The position numbers and the translations under genes were made by a program. Shown here in pieces: positions 53,208-61,626 of a stretch of 64,000 nucleotides of DNA; within the stretch, counting starts at the first letter, position 1; each line of letters starts with the position of its first letter. The notes under the pieces are model-generated. The model had not been told where the DNA came from, searched no databases, and was given only the letters and a program-made list of their open reading frames with translations. Source of the stretch: Roseovarius sp. W115 (lineage in GTDB: Bacteria > Pseudomonadota > Alphaproteobacteria > Rhodobacterales > Rhodobacteraceae); NCBI RefSeq assembly GCF_032842945.2, contig NZ_CP146606.1, positions 1,678,501-1,742,500 of the forward strand. Reading direction: 5' to 3'.

Positions 53208-54206
53208 ATGGATGCGAGGCCAGGACAGCGTAATCTGATTACCGATGTGCCGGGTTTACAGGTAGGGCAGGCCCAGGATGACGTTGTCAAAACTGGCGTC
53301 AGCGTGGTTATGGGCGCCGCGCCTTTCACGGCTGGTGTGCATGTCATGGGCGGAGCGCCGGGCACCCGAGAGACGGATTTACTCGGGGCTGACAAAGTGG
53401 TGGAGCAGGTCGATGCGTTGGTTTTGTCTGGTGGGTCCGCTTTTGGTTTGGATGCGGCCTCTGGAGTTGCGGATGCTCTTCGCAGTGAGGGTCGCGGATT
53501 CGCCATAGGCGATCAACGCGTGCCCATCGTACCAGGAGCAATCCTGTTCGACCTTCTTAATGGGGGCGACAAGGCATGGTCCGAGAATCCCTATAAACGT
53601 TTGGGTCGAGACGCACTGGCCAAACGCAGCGAGGTCTTTGAGTTGGGCTCTCATGGGGCTGGTACAGGGGCGACCACCGCCGATTTCAAAGGTGGTATCG
53701 GATCGGCGTCTTTGGTCCTGCCGGATGGCATAACAGTAGGTGCGTTTGTGGCTGTAAACGCGCTGGGGTCTGCGGTTGCTGGCACTGGCCCAAAATTCTG
53801 GGCTGCGCCATTTGAGTTTGGCGATGAGTTTGGCGCTTTGGGTGTTTCAAGCGACCCAGGCGATGTGCAATTGCCAAACACCAAGCTGGGCCAGCATCAG
53901 GCGACGACAATCGGCATTGTGGCAACGGATGCAGCGCTAAGCCAAGCGCAGTGCACGCGTATGGCTGTGGCTGCACATGATGGATATGCACGTGCCTTGC
54001 TGCCATCCCATACGCCGATGGATGGAGATTTGATTTTTTCACTCTCTACAGCAGATCGAACAGCGCCCGATCTGGCAGGGCAACTTGCCATTGGTCATGC
54101 CTCGGCAACCTGCATCTCGCGCGCCGTTGCGCGGGCTGTTTTTGCGGCGCGTCCTGCGGCAGGAGACACGCTGCCATGTTGGGCCGAGGCGTTTGGGTAT
54201 TTGTGA
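53208..54206 (+). CDS. P1 family peptidase (DmpA/L-aminopeptidase-D-esterase type)
   Basis: N-terminal-nucleophile hydrolase of 332 residues that matures by self-cleavage. NLITDVPGLQVGQAQD, GGAPGTRETDLLG, VLSGGSAFGLDAASGVADAL, GAGTGATTADFKGGIGSASLVLPDG and the C-terminal ADRTAPDLAGQLAIGHASATCISRAVARAVF match the S58/P1 family. Known activities include aminopeptidase and D-ester or amide hydrolysis. The nucleophile is probably in the GGIGSAS area or in the downstream chain; I cannot fix it from sequence. It is divergent from creatinase, so shared regulation is possible. Confidence 0.88.
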   Translation: MDARPGQRNLITDVPGLQVGQAQDDVVKTGVSVVMGAAPFTAGVHVMGGAPGTRETDLLGADKVVEQVDALVLSGGSAFGLDAASGVADALRSEGRGFAIGDQRVPIVPGAILFDLLNGGDKAWSENPYKRLGRDALAKRSEVFELGSHGAGTGATTADFKGGIGSASLVLPDGITVGAFVAVNALGSAVAGTGPKFWAAPFEFGDEFGALGVSSDPGDVQLPNTKLGQHQATTIGIVATDAALSQAQCTRMAVAAHDGYARALLPSHTPMDGDLIFSLSTADRTAPDLAGQLAIGHASATCISRAVARAVFAARPAAGDTLPCWAEAFGYL

Positions 54207-54226
54207 CAAGAAAGAAGCAGGCGGCG

Positions 54227-55018
54227 TTAGAGCAAAACGTCTTTCATCATCTCGCTATTGGGATCCGAAAGTGCATCGATGACATCGAAATGGTGTTTGT
54301 TCGTTGCGATGTGAAGCGGGCAGGACCAGGCTTTGCTCTGCCACTCGGCCTGATCAAGGAAGGCCGGACGCTCTTTGCTTCCGACCCAGATTGACACAGG
54401 AACAGATAGGCGATGTGTCATCAAAACGGGGCTCTCGGCAGCAGCACTATCTTCAGTCAGTTTAAAAAGCTCATTCATTGACGTGTGCAACAAGGGTCGC
54501 AGATCGGATACAGGAGAGATCGGAAGGATCCGCTTCACTCTCTGCGCGGTCGTTTCTCTCAATAGACCCGGTTCACACATGCGGGACACAAGATGTCCAC
54601 CTGCAGAATGCCCTGTCAGAATGAGGGGGCCCTCTACGTGTTCAGCGATCGTCTCAATTGCACGGGTGATCTGTTGGGTGATATCGGCGATGCGCACTTC
54701 GGGACAAAGATCGTATGACGGCATCGCGACGCAGTATTCGTGCGCCAACGCGCCTTCACTTAGATGGGACCAGAAGCTGCGATCAAACCGCCGCCAATAG
54801 CCGCCATGCACGAAGACCAGTGCGCCCTTGGCGGCATCTTTAGGATGAAAAAGGTCAAACGCTTGTCTCTCAGTGCCGCCATAAGGAAGGCCAAGCAATG
54901 CGCGTCCCTCGGCGATCAGTACGTCACGATATGCCCCTGCGGCTTTGGCCCAGCGAGGAGGATAGGACATAGCATCGGGAATATACCCGACATTGTCATA
55001 GGCATCATCCAGTTCCAT
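54227..55018 (-). CDS. Alpha/beta hydrolase, arylformamidase/esterase-like
   Basis: A protein of 263 residues. The oxyanion motif HGGYWRRFDRSFWSH, the nucleophile elbow TGHSAGGHL (Ser about residue 138), and a late Asp/His region (WVGSKERPAF and NKHHFDV) outline a complete alpha/beta hydrolase triad. HGGYW is typical of formamidase-like and BD-FAE-type carboxylesterases. The substrate is unknown. GAGGAA precedes the ATG. It converges on the P1 peptidase gene and is divergent from the semialdehyde dehydrogenase gene. Confidence 0.85.
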   Translation of the reverse strand: MELDDAYDNVGYIPDAMSYPPRWAKAAGAYRDVLIAEGRALLGLPYGGTERQAFDLFHPKDAAKGALVFVHGGYWRRFDRSFWSHLSEGALAHEYCVAMPSYDLCPEVRIADITQQITRAIETIAEHVEGPLILTGHSAGGHLVSRMCEPGLLRETTAQRVKRILPISPVSDLRPLLHTSMNELFKLTEDSAAAESPVLMTHRLSVPVSIWVGSKERPAFLDQAEWQSKAWSCPLHIATNKHHFDVIDALSDPNSEMMKDVLL

Positions 55019-55100
55019 GGCACATTCCTCGTCTTACGGCCTAGACAATCCTTGCCCCAAATGCTTAGCCAAGACGAGACGTTTTCTGGGAGGATACGCT

Positions 55101-56578
55101 ATGCTCGATACAACCACCAATCTGAAGTCGCTATTGAAAGACCCTGCGCTTTTGGCCGAGCAAGCCTATGGCGCGGGCGAGTGGATGGACGGGGCGGACG
55201 GCACCTTCGAGGTGACCAACCCTGCGCGTGGAGATGTGATCGCCAATGTCGCGGATATGAGCCGCGCGCAGGTGGCTGATGTGATTGCCAAGGCTGAGGC
55301 GGCGCAGAAGGATTGGGCCAGCTGGACGGGCAAAGAGCGCGCAACTGTGCTGCGCCGCTGGTATGAGCTGATGATGGAGCATGCCGATGATCTGGCGACC
55401 ATCCTGACCGCCGAACAAGGCAAGCCGCTGGCCGAAGCCAAGGGCGAGATTGCTTATGGCGCATCTTTCATCGAGTTCTTTGCCGAAGAGGCCAAGCGCA
55501 TCTATGGCGAGATGATCCCCGGCCATCAGCGGGACAAACGGATCATGGTGCTCAAGCAGCCGATTGGCGTGGCCGCCTCAATCACACCGTGGAACTTTCC
55601 CAACGCGATGATCACGCGCAAGGCAGGCCCTGCGCTTGCAGCGGGTTGCTCCTTCGTGGGGCGTCCGGCGAAAGAGACGCCGCTCTCTGCCACTGCGATG
55701 GGTGTTCTGGCAGAGCGTGCGGGTATTCCGAAGGGCATCTTCAGCATTGTCACCTCATCGAGTTCCTCAGCCATTGGCAAGGAATTCTGTGAGAACCCGG
55801 CTGTGCGCAAATTGACCTTTACTGGCTCGACTGAGGTGGGTCGTATTCTGCTGCGGCAGGCGGCGGATCAGGTGATGAAGTGCTCCATGGAGCTTGGCGG
55901 CAATGCGCCCTTTATTGTGTTTGATGATGCCGATCTTGATGCCGCCGTTGAGGGCGCCATCATGTGCAAATTCCGTAACAACGGGCAAACCTGTGTCTGT
56001 GCCAACCGCATCTATGTGCAGGCGGGTGTGTATGATGCCTTTGCCAAGAAGTTGCAGGATGCAGTGTCGAAGATGAAGATCGGCGATGGTCTGGAAGAGG
56101 GCACGCAGCTTGGGCCGCTCATTAACGCCGATGCGATTGAAAAAGTGCAAGAGCATGTGGCCGATGCCACAGCGAAAGGCGCCAAGATTGCCATGGGGGG
56201 CGGAGACCCCATTCAGGGGCTGGATATTTCCTACCACCAACGATCCTGACGGATGTGACGCAGGACATGATGGTCAGCCAGGATGAAACCTTCGGACCTC
56301 TTGCGCCGCTCTTCAAGTTCGAAAACGAAGATGACGTGATCGCGATGGCCAATGACACGATTTTTGGTCTGGCGAGCTATTTCTACGCCAAGGATCTCAG
56401 CCGAGTCTACAAAGTCGCTGAAGCGCTGGAATATGGCATTGTGGGTGTGAACACCGGGATCATATCGACAGAGGTTGCGCCGTTTGGCGGGGTCAAGCAA
56501 TCGGGCCTGGGACGCGAAGGCAGCCATCATGGAATCGATGATTACCTTGAGATGAAGTATGTTTGCATGAGCGTTTAA
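55101..56578 (+). pseudogene. NAD(P)-dependent succinate-semialdehyde dehydrogenase-like, one frameshift
   Basis: Aldehyde dehydrogenase of about 492 codons with all catalytic blocks: ITPWNFPNAMITRK, FTGSTEVGR, MELGGNAPFIVFDDADLD and the active Cys in NNGQTCVCANR. EETFGPL-type and GVKQSGLGREGSHHGIDDYLEMKY blocks lie beyond the break. The frame ends at 56249. Adding one G near 56222 restores GLGYFLPPTILTDVTQDM and joins the final 118 codons. Everything downstream is conserved, so inactivation is recent or is a sequencing error. GGGAGG precedes the ATG. If functional, it would oxidise succinate semialdehyde or a similar aldehyde to its acid. The assignment to GabD rests on the FVGRPAKETPLSA and GIDDYLEMKY blocks. 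Confidence 0.8.
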
Positions 56579-56594
56579 ACGAAGGGTCCCAGCA

Positions 56595-57374
56595 ATGGCT
56601 TCTCAGGTGGAAAAAGCAAGCTTTTTCAAGGCGCTTCATGTTAACGGCGCGCCGGTCATCCTCTACAATATTTGGGATGCGGGTAGTGCCAAAGCAGTGG
56701 CCGATGCTGGTGCTAAGGCGCTTGCCACTGGCAGTGCGCCTGTGGCCATGGCGAATGGGTTCAGCGATGGACAGGCAATGCCACTTGAGCTTGCGCTGGC
56801 CAATGTGGCCCGGATCGTCGAGGCCGTTGATCTTCCGGTTTCCATGGATTTCGAAGGTGGATACGCGGTTGATGCCGATGCAGTGACGGCGAATTTCGCG
56901 CGTGCGGTTGAAGCGGGCGCGGTCGGGTTCAACTTCGAGGATCAGGTCGTTGGCGGGGAAGGGTTGCATGCAATTGACGTGCAAGCCCAACGCGTCAGCG
57001 CGGCGCGAAAGGGTTGTGACATAGGCGGAGTTGGCGCATTTCTCAATGCGCGGACGGACGTGTTTCTCAAAGCGTTCATCGCCAAGCAAGACCCGACACG
57101 GGCCATGCTGGATGAGGCAATCACACGCGCGGCGGCTTATGCCGATGCAGGGGCCGATGGGTTTTTTGCGCCTGGTCTGCTCGATCGTGAAATGATCACT
57201 GAGCTCTGTGCGGCGGTGTCTTTGCCAGTCAATATCATCGCTTTGCCCGGTGCACCTTCAAACGTGGATCTGGCCAAGGCGGGTGTGGCGCGGATCAGCT
57301 ATGGGCCTGTGCCGTATCGGCAGATGTCGGCATGGCTGACGGAACAGGCGACAGCCGTTTTTGAGGGCAGTTAA
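56595..57374 (+). CDS. Isocitrate lyase/PEP mutase family protein
   Basis: TIM-barrel enzyme of 259 residues. YNIWDAGSAKAVADAGAKALATGSAPVAMANG, LPVSMDFEGGYAVDADAV, GAVGFNFEDQVVGGEGLH and FLNARTDVFL carry the Mg2+/substrate residues of the phosphoenolpyruvate mutase/isocitrate lyase superfamily. The KKCGH loop of true isocitrate and methylisocitrate lyases is absent, so a lyase of the oxaloacetase/carboxyphosphonoenolpyruvate group or an unassigned C-C lyase is likelier. It lies 16 bases after the semialdehyde dehydrogenase gene and is probably in its operon. Confidence 0.87.
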   Translation: MASQVEKASFFKALHVNGAPVILYNIWDAGSAKAVADAGAKALATGSAPVAMANGFSDGQAMPLELALANVARIVEAVDLPVSMDFEGGYAVDADAVTANFARAVEAGAVGFNFEDQVVGGEGLHAIDVQAQRVSAARKGCDIGGVGAFLNARTDVFLKAFIAKQDPTRAMLDEAITRAAAYADAGADGFFAPGLLDREMITELCAAVSLPVNIIALPGAPSNVDLAKAGVARISYGPVPYRQMSAWLTEQATAVFEGS

Positions 57375-57440
57375 GCCGATCTCAACAAAATTTCAAAGTA
57401 CTGCCAAGGATTGACCTCTGGCGCGCGTCCAACAATCGTG

Positions 57441-57983
57441 ATGCGCATGGAAGTGACGGATGAAAGCCTGGCCAGGGCGGCGGCGGAAGGGGACGCGGAG
57501 GCGTTTACGACCCTCCTGCAGCGCCATTACGGTGGCGTCTTTCGATTGGCGTTTCGTCTGACCGGTGCGCAGGCGGAGGCCGAAGATCTGACACAGGATG
57601 TTTGTGCGGCATTGCCTGCGAAACTGCAGGGTTTTCAAGGTTCTGCACGATTTACCACCTGGCTTTACCGGGTTGTTGTGAATGCGGCGCACGACAGTCG
57701 TCGCCGCCGTGCGACGCGGGCAAAGTATGCCGATGGCTGGGGCGACTGGGAGGTGGACCGCCGCGCGGCGGATGCTGAAACAGCAGAGGCGCTTGATTGG
57801 CTTACCCAGGCGATGCGCGCCTTGCCTGAGGATTTGCGCGACACGTTGGCGTTGGTGCTGGATGACATGAGTCATGCGGAAGCCGCGGAAATCATGGAGG
57901 TTTCTCCTGGCACAATCAGCTGGCGCGTCTCGGAAGCAAAGAAACTTCTGCGCGCTTTGCGCGAGAGTGAGGAACGCTCATGA
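57441..57983 (+). CDS. ECF-type RNA polymerase sigma factor
   Basis: A protein of 180 residues. Sigma region 2 is seen as FTTLLQRHYGGVFRLAFRLTGAQAEAEDLTQDVCAALP with FTTWLYRVVVNAAHDSRRR, and region 4 as LRDTLALVLDDMSHAEAAEIMEVSPGTISWRVSEAKKLL. There is no long linker extension. ATG codons at 57441 and 57447, and a TTG at 57411, are all possible starts; none has a strong ribosome site. The stop overlaps the VWA gene by four bases (ATGA), where an anti-sigma gene is usually found, so the next protein may control it. Confidence 0.9.
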   Translation: MRMEVTDESLARAAAEGDAEAFTTLLQRHYGGVFRLAFRLTGAQAEAEDLTQDVCAALPAKLQGFQGSARFTTWLYRVVVNAAHDSRRRRATRAKYADGWGDWEVDRRAADAETAEALDWLTQAMRALPEDLRDTLALVLDDMSHAEAAEIMEVSPGTISWRVSEAKKLLRALRESEERS

Positions 57984-60010
57984 GTGATGATCTTGATGAC
58001 CTGAAGGCGGCGATGCGGGCCGCTATGCCCACGCCGGATGCGGCGCGGAAGGCCGACGATATTGCCCTGGCGCAGAAAAATTTTACGGCGCTCCAAGAAT
58101 CCCGGGATGCCGCCCGTCAAACCTCTGAACGCCCCAAACCGGGGCTGATCAGAGGAGTGATGAATATGATCATGCGGATGAACACGCGCGGGGCGCTGAC
58201 GGCGACCACGGCATTGGTGGCGCTGGGATTGGTGGCTGTTGTGCCGGACTGGCAGACCGCGCCGCGGCTTAACGGGCCGCAGCCGGTGGTTTTGGAGTCG
58301 GATGATGTATTGACGGACCGGAGCGAAGACCGGACACGTCAGGTGGCCGAAGAACAATTTGCAACAGAGGCCGCACCGGAGGTGGCGGCTGAGCCTGCAC
58401 CAGCGGAAGCCCTTGAGTCGGAAAGCGCGCAAGACGCCGAAAGTGCCATCGCGCCCCAAGCTCTGCAACCCAGTGAGACTTTGAAGCGAGAGCAAGCTCC
58501 GACAGACGGGCAGACACTGGGTGGTGCAGTGCAGGGATTGGTTCTGCAAGATAGCGAAAACAGCCGTGCATTGATTGCACCGGCTCCTTCGGTGGATGAT
58601 GTCTATATCCAGTCTGAGGCTAACACCGAGGCTTTTCCCGATGCCGACCCGAACCCATTGAAAGTCACGGCCGAGGAACCGGTTTCGACCTTTTCCATCG
58701 ACGTGGATACGGCATCCTATGCCGTGGTCAGATCGTCCTTGATGGCAGGGCAGGTGCCACCGAAAGACGCAGTACGCATTGAGGAAATGGTGAACTACTT
58801 CCCCTATGACTATGCCGCACCCGAAGGTGATGCGCCGTTTCAGCCGACCGTGACGGTGACGGGAACGCCATGGAATGCCGATACGCAGCTGGTGCATATT
58901 GCGATCCAGGGGGAAAACAAATCCTTAACGGAGCGTCCCCCGCTCAATCTGGTATTCCTGATTGATACATCCGGGTCGATGAATGCACCGGCTAAGCTGC
59001 CGTTGTTGAAGCAGTCTTTGGCGCTGATGTTGCCGGAACTGACCGAGCGCGACAGTGTTGCGATTGTCACCTATGCAGGAAGTGCGGGGCAGGTTCTTGA
59101 GCCGACGCCAGCGACGGACCGGACGCGCATTCTGGAGGCTTTGGACCGGCTGGATGCAGGTGGGTCAACTGCCGGGCAGGCCGGGTTGCAACAGGCCTAT
59201 GCGGTGGCCGAAAGCATGGCGGAAGAGGGCGAAGTGACCCGCGTCTTGCTGGCCACGGATGGGGATTTCAATGTCGGCCTATCAGACCCCGAGGCACTGA
59301 AAGACTTTATTGCCGACAAGCGCGAGAGCGGCACCTACCTTTCGGTTCTGGGCTTTGGTCGGGGCAATCTCGATGATGCGACAATGCAGGCGCTGGCGCA
59401 GAACGGCAATGGGCAGGCGGCGTATATTGATACGCTCAGCGAGGCGCAGAAGGTGCTGGTGGATCAGCTTTCTGGCGCGCTTTATCCCATTGCGAATGAT
59501 GTGAAGATTCAAGTGGAATTCAATCCGGCGGCGGTCGCGGAGTATCGGCTTATTGGGTATGAAACCCGTGCCCTGGCGCGCGAGGATTTCAACAATGACG
59601 CGGTGGATGCGGGCGATATTGGGGCCGGGCATCAGGTGACGGCGCTTTATGAGATCACGCCGGTGGGCTCACCTGCGCGATTGACCGATCCGTTGCGGTA
59701 TGGCGAGGCGGAACTGGCCAGTGATGCCAGTGAGCTGGGCTTTCTCAAGCTGCGCTACAAGCGACCCGGTGAGACGCAAAGTGAGCTGATTGAGCAGCCG
59801 ATTGTGCCGGGTGGGCAGGCCAATGCCGAGATGCAGTTTACCGCCGCCATCGCAGGGTTTGGTCAGCTTTTGCGGGGAAACCAGTATCTTGGCGACTGGG
59901 GCTATGACGATGCGATTGCCTTGGCCAATGAGGCGCGGGGGGTAGATGCGTTCGGCTACCGCGCCGAGGCGGTGCAGCTGATGCGGTTGGCGCAGAGTTT
60001 GCAGCGATAG
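57980..60010 (+). CDS. VWA-domain protein with N-terminal membrane segment (YfbK-like)
   Basis: A protein of 676 residues. Residues 1-70 are charged and helical and face the cytoplasm. A single membrane helix (about 72-87) is followed by an Ala/Glu/Pro-rich periplasmic linker to about residue 215. A YfbK-type region (VSTFSIDVDTASYAVVR and MVNYFPYDY), a von Willebrand A domain (about 320-490, MIDAS residues in LIDTSGSMNAP with D329) and a C-terminal DUF3520-like region follow. The N-terminus lacks a zinc-binding anti-sigma motif but resembles an anti-sigma tether by layout. The four-base overlap with the sigma gene suggests co-regulation. The reaction or ligand is unknown. Confidence 0.87.
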   Translation: MSDDLDDLKAAMRAAMPTPDAARKADDIALAQKNFTALQESRDAARQTSERPKPGLIRGVMNMIMRMNTRGALTATTALVALGLVAVVPDWQTAPRLNGPQPVVLESDDVLTDRSEDRTRQVAEEQFATEAAPEVAAEPAPAEALESESAQDAESAIAPQALQPSETLKREQAPTDGQTLGGAVQGLVLQDSENSRALIAPAPSVDDVYIQSEANTEAFPDADPNPLKVTAEEPVSTFSIDVDTASYAVVRSSLMAGQVPPKDAVRIEEMVNYFPYDYAAPEGDAPFQPTVTVTGTPWNADTQLVHIAIQGENKSLTERPPLNLVFLIDTSGSMNAPAKLPLLKQSLALMLPELTERDSVAIVTYAGSAGQVLEPTPATDRTRILEALDRLDAGGSTAGQAGLQQAYAVAESMAEEGEVTRVLLATDGDFNVGLSDPEALKDFIADKRESGTYLSVLGFGRGNLDDATMQALAQNGNGQAAYIDTLSEAQKVLVDQLSGALYPIANDVKIQVEFNPAAVAEYRLIGYETRALAREDFNNDAVDAGDIGAGHQVTALYEITPVGSPARLTDPLRYGEAELASDASELGFLKLRYKRPGETQSELIEQPIVPGGQANAEMQFTAAIAGFGQLLRGNQYLGDWGYDDAIALANEARGVDAFGYRAEAVQLMRLAQSLQR

Positions 60011-60053
60011 CGCGACTCAGGGTTAACGCGCGGATTCAAAGCGAATTTGGCAT

Positions 60054-60094
60054 GTCGGTATCACGTCGGTATTTTATCGGTGCGACGTTGGTTC
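60054..60094 (+). repeat. Second phased 11-bp repeat array
   Basis: GTCGGTAT at 60054 and 60065, ATCGGTGC at 60076 and a weaker GTTGGTTC at 60087 keep an exact 11-base period, matching the array at 16928. It lies 44 bases after the VWA gene stop and 45 bases before a terminator hairpin. Confidence 0.7.
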
Positions 60095-60138
60095 GGTCGC
60101 CGCGTTAACGGGGCGTTCGATGACCCCAAGACAAAATT

Positions 60139-60169
60139 AAGCGCCCCGTGGAATGCTCCAGGGGCGCTT
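60139..60169. terminator. Terminator between VWA and Hsp20 genes
   Basis: AAGCGCCCC pairs with GGGGCGCTT (9 bp), extended inward by TGGA / TCCA after a one-base bulge. On the minus strand it is followed by AATTTTGTC, so it most likely ends the Hsp20 transcript. Confidence 0.75.
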
Positions 60170-60194
60170 GGTTCGTAACGGTGAAGCGTGTTGC

Positions 60195-60661
60195 TTAGTT
60201 TACCGCTTTGGCGTCAACCACGTCTTTGGTGATCACATCGCCACGGGCAATTTCGATCTGACGGGGTTTGAGCGCCTCGGGCACTTCGCGCACGAGATCG
60301 ATGTGCAGCATCCCGTCTGCGTGGCTTGCGCCATCGACACGCACATGATCGGCAAGTTGGAACTTGCGTTCAAAGGCGCGGGTGGCAATGCCTCGGTGCA
60401 GATAAGTGCGCTCGGCATCATCTTCGGATTTGCGGGCCGAGACGATCAGGGCGTGTTCACGCACTTCGACCGAGAGGTCCTCATCGGCAAATCCGGCCAC
60501 GGCGATCGAAATACGATACGCATCATCGGCGGTTTTCTCGATGTTGTAAGGGGGTAGGTGGGTTGGTTGACGTCGCCGGACAGAACACGGTCCATCATGT
60601 CAGCGATTTGGTCAAAACCAATGGATGCGCGGTAAAGCGGCGCAAGATCAAAGTTTCGCAT
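60195..60661 (-). pseudogene. Hsp20/alpha-crystallin small heat-shock protein, one frameshift
   Basis: A gene of about 155 codons in two frames. The first starts MRNFDLAPLYRASIGFDQIADMMDRVL, typical of IbpA-type alphaproteobacterial Hsp20. The second gives the alpha-crystallin domain (GFADEDLSVEVREHALIVSA, then LHRGIATRAFERKFQLADHVRVDGASHADGMLHIDL) and tail. Adding one base to the G5 run at 60550-60554 (plus strand) restores TYPPYNIEKTADDAYRISIAVAGF. A GGAGG lies 8 bases before the ATG, and a sigma-32-like promoter lies upstream. An ATP-independent holdase role is known for the family. A sequencing error is as likely as true inactivation. Confidence 0.85.
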
Positions 60662-60754
60662 GGGTCATCCTCCATTGAGCGATAACGATATGTTTGCCTT
60701 CCCTTTTTGGGACAGGCGAAGGGAACCGGCCCGCTCGGCGGCGCCGGATCCAAT

Positions 60755-60785
60755 ATATGTGGGATTTCAGAATTGAGGTTTCAAG
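60755..60785 (-). promoter_or_regulatory. Sigma-32 (RpoH)-type heat-shock promoter of hsp20
   Basis: On the minus strand CTTGAAA (60785-60779) is followed after 15 bases by CCCACATAT (60763-60755), close to the RpoH consensus CTTGAAA / CCCCATNT. It lies about 95 bases before the hsp20 start. Confidence 0.6.
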
Positions 60786-60807
60786 ATGCTATTAAACACC
60801 TGTAAAA

Positions 60808-61626
60808 TCAGGGTTTTGCGAACTTTGCACCGGAGGCAGTTCCGCCTTGGCCGACCTTTACACGCTTGTGTTCGGTGGTTGTGGCGACGGCGGCAGGTGC
60901 GGCGCTGCGCAGTTTGCGCTTGAGCGCGTCCAGAACAGGCGGCAGATGCATGCCGTACGCCGTGGTCGTGCCGTCGGGGTTTTTCGATCCGCCGACAACG
61001 AGTGACACGATCTGCGCCCGGTAAGCGCCATCGGTGAAGACGGGCGCGCCGGAAGAGCCGAAGGTAACGTCGCAATCAAAAGACACCAGCCCTTTGTGTC
61101 TCCAAAGAACGCTGCATTCGCGCTGGCGTGACGGGGCGCGATCACGGCTTTGGCCATAAGACACAACGCTGAGCTTGTCGCCGGGTCGGGGGCTTTCATA
61201 GGGCACGAATGGCCCAGCCACCGCGGTGGGGATGGCCTCGGTCAGTTCCAAAAGCGCTGCGTCCGTGCGAATGTTGTCGAGTGTCATGCCGACACCCGGC
61301 GCATATCCGTCTGCAACCACGAACCGCCCCACAGAGCGTGTGGCGATTGCGGTGCCATCGCTCAGCCCCGCACGGAATTGCAAGTCCGATGCTTCACGCA
61401 TTTTGCCGCTGTAGTCAAAAACACAATGCGCGGCGGTTAGGACGAGGTTGCTTGCCACAAGTGAGCCCGTGCAATAACCGTCATCGGTGATATCCACGCG
61501 GCCCACGGCCTCCCATCCAAAGAGGTCATCGCGGTCGGACAATCGGGTCAGACTGTCGGCTTGAGACTGGGCGCCGAGCAGGAGCGCGACAGCCGTCAAG
61601 GCAGATATGACCGTGAGCCGTTTCAA
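60808..61626 (-). CDS. Trypsin-like serine protease (first of a tandem pair)
   Basis: Secreted protease of 272 residues with a signal peptide (about 1-24). The triad is visible as His67 in LVLTAAHC, Asp in TDAALLEL and Ser in DVTFGSSGAPVF. A cysteine pair around the His (CTGSLV...AHC) is typical of bacterial chymotrypsin-fold V8-like enzymes. A basic tail of about 30 residues follows the domain and resembles the tail of its neighbour. It overlaps the upstream paralogue by four bases, so the pair is co-translated. Natural substrates are unknown. Confidence 0.88.
   Translation of the reverse strand: MKRLTVISALTAVALLLGAQSQADSLTRLSDRDDLFGWEAVGRVDITDDGYCTGSLVASNLVLTAAHCVFDYSGKMREASDLQFRAGLSDGTAIATRSVGRFVVADGYAPGVGMTLDNIRTDAALLELTEAIPTAVAGPFVPYESPRPGDKLSVVSYGQSRDRAPSRQRECSVLWRHKGLVSFDCDVTFGSSGAPVFTDGAYRAQIVSLVVGGSKNPDGTTTAYGMHLPPVLDALKRKLRSAAPAAVATTTEHKRVKVGQGGTASGAKFAKP

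Noticed and set aside
57872..58897. 341-codon frame antisense to the sigma and VWA genes
   Set aside because: Arg, His and Cys excess typical of antisense frames; both sense genes are clear.
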